DNA from: Chitinophagaceae bacterium
GTDB lineage: Bacteria > Bacteroidota > Bacteroidia > Chitinophagales > Chitinophagaceae
Length of the DNA: 9,138 nucleotides
Assembly: GCA_016787105.1 (NCBI GenBank)
Contig: JAEUVI010000126.1
Location: 1 to 9,138 of the forward strand
Direction: 5' to 3'
Under the pieces are notes generated by a model. That model worked only from the letters and a program-made list of their open reading frames with translations, had not been told where the DNA came from and searched no databases. Made by a program: the position numbers and the translations under genes. Numbering within the stretch: position 1 is the stretch's first letter; each line of letters begins with the position of its first letter. Below are positions 5,490 through 9,138 of the stretch, one piece after another.

Positions 5490-7604
5490 TTAGCCTGCCA
5501 GTTCAATCACGATTGTATTTCCTTTTCCAAATGCCGAACCCGGCGCTACAGATTGTGTTACCACTTTTCCCTTTCCTTTCACCTGCACTTTCAATCCAAT
5601 ATTTTCCAACAGGTACAACGCATCTTTTAATCCCATTCCTTTTACATTCGGCACTATTTGTTTACGCACTGCAGTTGGTTTCATCAATGGTTGATAGTTG
5701 CTGGCATATACACTACTCCAGTTATTCTGTAAAGCAGAATCAGTATAATCTATGTTCAGTGTTTTATACACATTCTTAATGTCGCTGGAATAACCGGCAT
5801 AGAAATAAGCTGAGCTATCCTTCTTTGTTACAGCGTATGTGGAAATTTCTTTCTTTTCTATATAACCTGCATAGAGCTTGGTTGCTATTTCACGAAACAC
5901 AGGACCAGACAATGTACCGCCATAGTGTATCGCCGCATGTGGTTTAGATCTTATTACTACGATACAAGTATACTGAGGCTGCTCCGCAGGAAAATAACCA
6001 ACAAATGTTGCCTGGTATACACCATCGCTGTATTTAATGTTACCATCCGCCACGTGTGCTGTTCCTGTTTTTCCCGCTATGGTAAAAGGCATTCCTTTAA
6101 ATGGCACACGTCCTGTACCCTCTGTTACCACCGCCTCCATACATCTTTTCGCAACATCAACTATTTCCGGTTTCACAACCTGTTCTATCAATACTTTCGG
6201 CTCGTTAGTTTTTATCGTTATTCCATTGTTCTGAATACTGCTCACGAGGTATGGCTTCATCATTTTACCATTGTTCGCTATCGCATTGTAAAGCATTAAT
6301 GTTTGCAGCGGGCTTACTTCTATTGCATATCCAAAACTCGCAGTAACCATTGCATGCAACCCTTCATTATTGCGTTTTATTTTGGGTAAATGTGGTTTCG
6401 CTTCTCCAACAAGGTCAATTCCTGTAACAGTATCTAACCTGAACTTGCGTAAATAATTCAGGTATTTGTCAGGCTGGTTTGCAAAAGTTTTGAAAGCAAT
6501 CTTACTCATGCCCACATTGGAACTATGTGCAAAACACTCTTTCACGCTCATCACAGGTTTTGGCGCCCTCTCCGCATCATTTACATTACGAACTCCAACA
6601 TATCCATAGCCTGCTGAGCCAACTTCTACCATATCGTTTTCCGTAATCTTTCCTTCGCTCAACACACTTAATAATGTTGCAAGCTTAATAGTTGAGCCAG
6701 GCTCTGTTGTAAGCATCGCGTAATTGTAATCTTCATCATAAGTGCCATCTGGTCTGCGACCAAGATTTGCAATCGCTTTTATCTTCCCCGTTTTTGTCTC
6801 CATTACAATGCAGGTGCCATATTGAGAACCTGTTGTATCCATTTGCTTATGCAAAGCGGTCTCAGCAATGTCCTGTATGTTTACATCAATCGTCGTTACA
6901 ATATCTTTTCCGTTTTCCGGATCTATTTCATAGCCTTCTACCGGTATAGGCACACCGCCTGTTATATATCTTACCAATTTTTTTCCACTCTTTCCTTTTA
7001 ACAAAGTGTCGTATGTTCTTTCCAGTCCGATTACCTGTGCATTCTCACGATAAAGGCCAATTGTCCTTTTTGCCATCATTGCGTAAGGGTTCTTGCGGAA
7101 AGTTTTTACCTCTGTAATCACACCGCTTTTATTCCTACCCAGCTTTACTAATGGAAAATCACGAAACGCCTTGTATTGATCGAAGCTTAGTTTCTTTTTG
7201 AAAGGATAATACCTTGTCTTCTTTTTATACGCAGCCTGGAAATCTTTTTTATATTCTGCAGCAGATTTATCACCAAAATAATTTGCCACAGCTACAGAAA
7301 ATGAGTCAATGTTTTCGTTGAATACTTTTCCGTTCTTATCACGCAGGCCATCGGCCATAAAGTCGAGGTAGATATTAAATTGCGGCAACGAAGTACTGAG
7401 CATTTGTCCGTCTTCACTGTAGATAGTTCCTCTTTCCGCATCCAATTCTACAAATTTCTGGTGCATACTATCTCCCATGCTGCGCCAGTAATTACCCTGA
7501 AACTGCTGAATGTAAACCGCTCTTCCCATTACAAGCACACTAATAGCGGCAATGCAGATGAAGCTTACATACACTCTCCATAATATGTCGCGCCTGATTT
7601 CCAA
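5490..7604 (-). CDS. ftsI: FtsI/PBP3-type penicillin-binding protein (class B transpeptidase) with one C-terminal PASTA domain
   Basis: Septal peptidoglycan transpeptidase, anchored in the inner membrane and acting in the periplasm with FtsW. The 704 residues show a short cytoplasmic N-terminus (RRDILW), a single membrane helix (about 11-27), the class B dimerisation domain starting at AERGTIYSEDG (56-66), then the transpeptidase domain. Its three active-site motifs are intact: STIK with nucleophile Ser304 inside EPGSTIK (301-307), SSN (361-363) and KTGT (512-515). A Tyr- and Ser-rich linker (about 578-640) leads to one PASTA domain (about 649-703, starting IVPNVKGMGLKDAL). PASTA domains bind muropeptide or beta-lactam-like ligands in other proteins. 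The start is TTG (7604-7602): an in-frame TAA lies five codons upstream with no ATG or GTG between, and the next Met (26) lies within the membrane helix. It follows the ftsL-like gene by 49 nt. The cluster position argues for FtsI rather than an elongation PBP2. Confidence 0.96.
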   Translation of the reverse strand: MEIRRDILWRVYVSFICIAAISVLVMGRAVYIQQFQGNYWRSMGDSMHQKFVELDAERGTIYSEDGQMLSTSLPQFNIYLDFMADGLRDKNGKVFNENIDSFSVAVANYFGDKSAAEYKKDFQAAYKKKTRYYPFKKKLSFDQYKAFRDFPLVKLGRNKSGVITEVKTFRKNPYAMMAKRTIGLYRENAQVIGLERTYDTLLKGKSGKKLVRYITGGVPIPVEGYEIDPENGKDIVTTIDVNIQDIAETALHKQMDTTGSQYGTCIVMETKTGKIKAIANLGRRPDGTYDEDYNYAMLTTEPGSTIKLATLLSVLSEGKITENDMVEVGSAGYGYVGVRNVNDAERAPKPVMSVKECFAHSSNVGMSKIAFKTFANQPDKYLNYLRKFRLDTVTGIDLVGEAKPHLPKIKRNNEGLHAMVTASFGYAIEVSPLQTLMLYNAIANNGKMMKPYLVSSIQNNGITIKTNEPKVLIEQVVKPEIVDVAKRCMEAVVTEGTGRVPFKGMPFTIAGKTGTAHVADGNIKYSDGVYQATFVGYFPAEQPQYTCIVVIRSKPHAAIHYGGTLSGPVFREIATKLYAGYIEKKEISTYAVTKKDSSAYFYAGYSSDIKNVYKTLNIDYTDSALQNNWSSVYASNYQPLMKPTAVRKQIVPNVKGMGLKDALYLLENIGLKVQVKGKGKVVTQSVAPGSAFGKGNTIVIELAG

Positions 7605-7632
7605 TGTCCGTCCCTGTTATTATAGTTGTTTT

Positions 7633-7646
7633 GCTTCCCGTGAAGC
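7633..7646. other. Small hairpin in the ftsL-ftsI spacer
   Basis: GCTTC (7633-7637) and GAAGC (7642-7646) can pair around a 4-nt loop (CCGT). It lies in the 49-nt gap between the ftsL-like stop and the ftsI TTG start. The minus-strand continuation is A-rich, not U-rich, so it is not an intrinsic terminator. A 5-bp stem is short enough to be chance. Confidence 0.3.
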
Positions 7647-7653
7647 TTAAGAA

Positions 7654-8004
7654 TTAATTAGCCAGGCTGTCTTTTAACACCACAGGTGTTTCAGTCAGTT
7701 CTTTCAACCCCAGTGGTGCAACCGCTTTTGCCAACTGGCTTTGCTGACTGCGGAACATCACTTCACTTTTCACCGTTTTATATTCATACTGCAGCTCTTT
7801 TACCTCTTTTGTCGTTTTTGTAATGCTGCGTATTGTTTTATCTGCATAGTGCCCGTTATATATGTATAATACCGCGAGCAAAGTGAGAAACAGAAAAAAA
7901 GGAATCTGTTTTACAATAGACTGATAATTCAGCAAACGCTTCCAGTTACCCGAAGTTTGCTCGGGTAAACCTTGCTGTTGTATGTCGTTTGTTTCTTCAG
8001 CCAT
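7654..8004 (-). CDS. ftsL: FtsL-like bitopic cell-division protein (Bacteroidetes type)
   Basis: A 116-residue protein with a polar N-terminus (1-33), one strongly hydrophobic helix (IPFFLFLTLLAVLYIYN, 34-50) and a periplasmic segment rich in Lys, Glu, Val and Thr (about 54-95) that reads like a coiled coil. It ends with the short tail LGLKELTETPVVLKDSL (98-114), the GLKEL...P pattern found at the end of FtsL/DivIC-type proteins. In known divisomes FtsL pairs with FtsB/DivIC through the coiled coil and recruits and activates FtsWI. The identification rests on size, architecture and position between rsmH and ftsI; sequence identity to E. coli FtsL is expected to be negligible. The ATG at 8004-8002 leaves a 159-nt spacer to rsmH. 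The protein has no signal peptide cleavage site that I can see, consistent with a membrane anchor. Confidence 0.85.
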   Translation of the reverse strand: MAEETNDIQQQGLPEQTSGNWKRLLNYQSIVKQIPFFLFLTLLAVLYIYNGHYADKTIRSITKTTKEVKELQYEYKTVKSEVMFRSQQSQLAKAVAPLGLKELTETPVVLKDSLAN

Positions 8005-8041
8005 CGTATTGGTTTTTTAAAAATGCCTGGTATGAATGCCC

Positions 8042-8122
8042 CGGTTTAGTATCGCCCCGAAACCGTGGCACTCAATATCCCAAGCCGCTTCAAGGGATAT
8101 AGATTTCACAATTGATGTTGTG
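8042..8122. other. Cluster of three inverted repeats in the rsmH-ftsL spacer
   Basis: The 159-nt spacer (8005-8163) has three potential hairpins. CGGTTT (8042-8047) pairs with AAACCG (8060-8065) around a 12-nt loop. ATATCCC (8075-8081) pairs with GGGATAT (8094-8100), and inside it AAG (8082-8084) can pair with CTT (8088-8090) around CCG, leaving a CAA bulge. CACAA (8107-8111) pairs with TTGTG (8118-8122) around 6 nt. The stretch 8041-8095 looks richer in G and C than its flanks. I see no open frame of note here and no clear Bacteroidetes promoter (TAnnTTTG). A regulatory leader for ftsL-ftsI is possible but unproven. Confidence 0.45.
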
Positions 8123-8163
8123 TCTCTAAGATTAAAAAGAACTATCGTTATTGGATTTTACAT

Positions 8164-9117
8164 TTATTTCTTTTCAGCAACCCTCAGCTTCGCACTTGTC
8201 GCTCTCGGGTTTTGCTTTATTTCTTCCGGTGAAGGAAGAACTGGCTTCTTTGTTATTATTCTTAAATCATTTACCGGTTCGGTATTGATAAAAGGATTCT
8301 GATCCGGCTCATCAAATGAACCGCGACGAAAAAAATTTTTTACTACCCTATCCTCTATGGAATGAAAAGTGATGATGGCTATCCGGCCCTCCGGGCTAAG
8401 AACACCGGTGGCCTGTTGTAACAATTCTTCTAATGCTCCCAACTCATCATTGACTTCAATACGCAGAGCCTGGAAAACCTGGGCAAAGTATTTCTTTGGA
8501 TTTCCTTTTACAATTCCCCGCAGTGCATCTTTAAAAGCTGTTGTTGTTTTGAGCGATACCGTGTTCCTTACTTGCACGATTGTCCGTGCCAGCGTTTTCG
8601 AATTCGTAACCTCTCCATATTGCTCAAATAACTTGTGCAATTTTTCTTCGCTGTAATGCTGCACAATTTCATAAGCAGTTAATGACTGACGTTGATCCAT
8701 ACGCATATCCAGCTCAGCATCGAAGCGGGTGGAAAATCCCCTTGCCGCTTCATCAAACTGATGGCTACTTACGCCTAAATCGGCCAGTATTCCATCGACA
8801 GTTGCTATGTTATGAAAACGAAGAAACCGCTGCAGGTGACGAAAATTATGAGGAACAAATATCACTCTCGCATCATTGGGCAGATTGCGTTTCGCATCTT
8901 CGTCCTGGTCAAAAGCGATCAATTTCCCTTTTTCGCCAAGCTTAGAAAGAATAGCATTAGAATGACCTCCACCCCCAAATGTGCAATCAACATATACACC
9001 ATCGGATTTTATACGCAAGCCTTCAATTGCTTCATGCAGCAAGACCGGAACATGATACCGATCCTGCTGCGGGGATTCTGAACTGAAATATTTTTCATTT
9101 TCATTCATCCCTTGCAT
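8164..9117 (-). CDS. rsmH: RsmH (MraW), 16S rRNA m4C1402 N4-methyltransferase
   Basis: S-adenosylmethionine-dependent methyltransferase that modifies C1402 in the decoding centre of 16S rRNA; it is the usual first or second gene of dcw clusters. The 317 residues compare with 313 in E. coli. Motifs in order: YHVPVLLHEAIEGL (21-34), the SAM-binding loop VDCTFGGGGHS (43-53), IAFDQDEDA (67-75), DGILADLGVSSHQFD (108-122), GFSTRFDAELDMRMD (127-141), the helical insert domain (about 145-235, including YFAQVFQALRIEVNDEL), the late motif ITFHSIEDRVVKNFF (249-263), and a basic C-terminus with NPRATSAKLRVAEK (303-316). The ATG at 9117-9115 is the first in frame seen; Met4 (9108) is an alternative with AAGGG just before it. 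Only 21 bp precede the gene in the window, so mraZ cannot be confirmed. Confidence 0.98.
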   Translation of the reverse strand: MQGMNENEKYFSSESPQQDRYHVPVLLHEAIEGLRIKSDGVYVDCTFGGGGHSNAILSKLGEKGKLIAFDQDEDAKRNLPNDARVIFVPHNFRHLQRFLRFHNIATVDGILADLGVSSHQFDEAARGFSTRFDAELDMRMDQRQSLTAYEIVQHYSEEKLHKLFEQYGEVTNSKTLARTIVQVRNTVSLKTTTAFKDALRGIVKGNPKKYFAQVFQALRIEVNDELGALEELLQQATGVLSPEGRIAIITFHSIEDRVVKNFFRRGSFDEPDQNPFINTEPVNDLRIITKKPVLPSPEEIKQNPRATSAKLRVAEKK

Positions 9118-9138
9118 TTGAATTTTTACTTGCCTTTA

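Noticed and set aside
8158..8166. Minimal start-stop ATG-TAA (minus strand 8163-8158) right after the rsmH stop codon
   Set aside because: A single AT-rich hexamer is expected often by chance, and no bacterial role can be supported from sequence alone.
8036..8302. Plus-strand open frame spanning the rsmH-ftsL spacer and the rsmH 3' end
   Set aside because: Most of it is antisense to the conserved C-terminus of RsmH, and the translation has no recognisable features; long antisense frames are common opposite real genes here.
9118..9138. Possible last codons of mraZ (minus strand KGK then TAA at about 9129-9127)
   Set aside because: Only 21 bp are available, too few to identify a gene, although mraZ is expected here from gene order.

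Overview
The window is a stretch of the division and cell wall (dcw) cluster of a Bacteroidetes bacterium, read entirely from the minus strand. Transcription runs from the right edge to the left edge: rsmH, an ftsL-like gene, ftsI (penicillin-binding protein with a PASTA domain), murE, mraY, murD and the 5' part of ftsW. The Bacteroidetes assignment rests on gene order (murE directly followed by mraY, with no murF between them), the small FtsL-like protein of the type seen in that phylum, the large periplasmic insert in MraY, the FtsW variants QTSDLAK and PANLSTA, the moderately AT-rich composition and the lack of strong Shine-Dalgarno sequences. A Chitinophagaceae-like member is my guess from overall sequence feel, not something I can prove.

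Layout from right to left: rsmH (9117-8164), a 159-nt spacer with several inverted repeats, ftsL-like (8004-7654), a 49-nt spacer, ftsI (7604-5490, TTG start), a 10-nt spacer, murE (5479-4013, TTG start), a 134-nt spacer with a heptad inverted-repeat element, mraY (3878-2601), a 237-nt spacer with a second heptad element, murD (2363-1023), and ftsW (1022 to beyond base 1), which begins at the base after the murD stop codon. mraZ would be expected just past the right edge and murG past the left edge. Coding density is high. No RNA gene, insertion sequence or CRISPR array was seen, and no gene on the plus strand is credible.

The genes form one pathway. MurD adds D-Glu and MurE adds meso-diaminopimelate to the UDP-MurNAc peptide in the cytoplasm. 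MraY moves phospho-MurNAc-pentapeptide onto undecaprenyl phosphate to make lipid I. FtsW polymerises glycan from lipid II and FtsI cross-links it at the septum, with the FtsL-like protein as a bitopic divisome partner. RsmH methylates 16S rRNA and is a customary passenger of the cluster.

The genes are ordinary; the unusual part is in the spacers. The murE-mraY and mraY-murD gaps each hold a degenerate 7-bp repeat array followed by its reverse complement. In both, four trinucleotide anchors per arm, exactly 7 bp apart, mirror each other around a single centre (AGT/ACT around 3966, AGC/GCT around 2425). The two elements differ in sequence but share this architecture, so they look like two members of one class of intergenic element.
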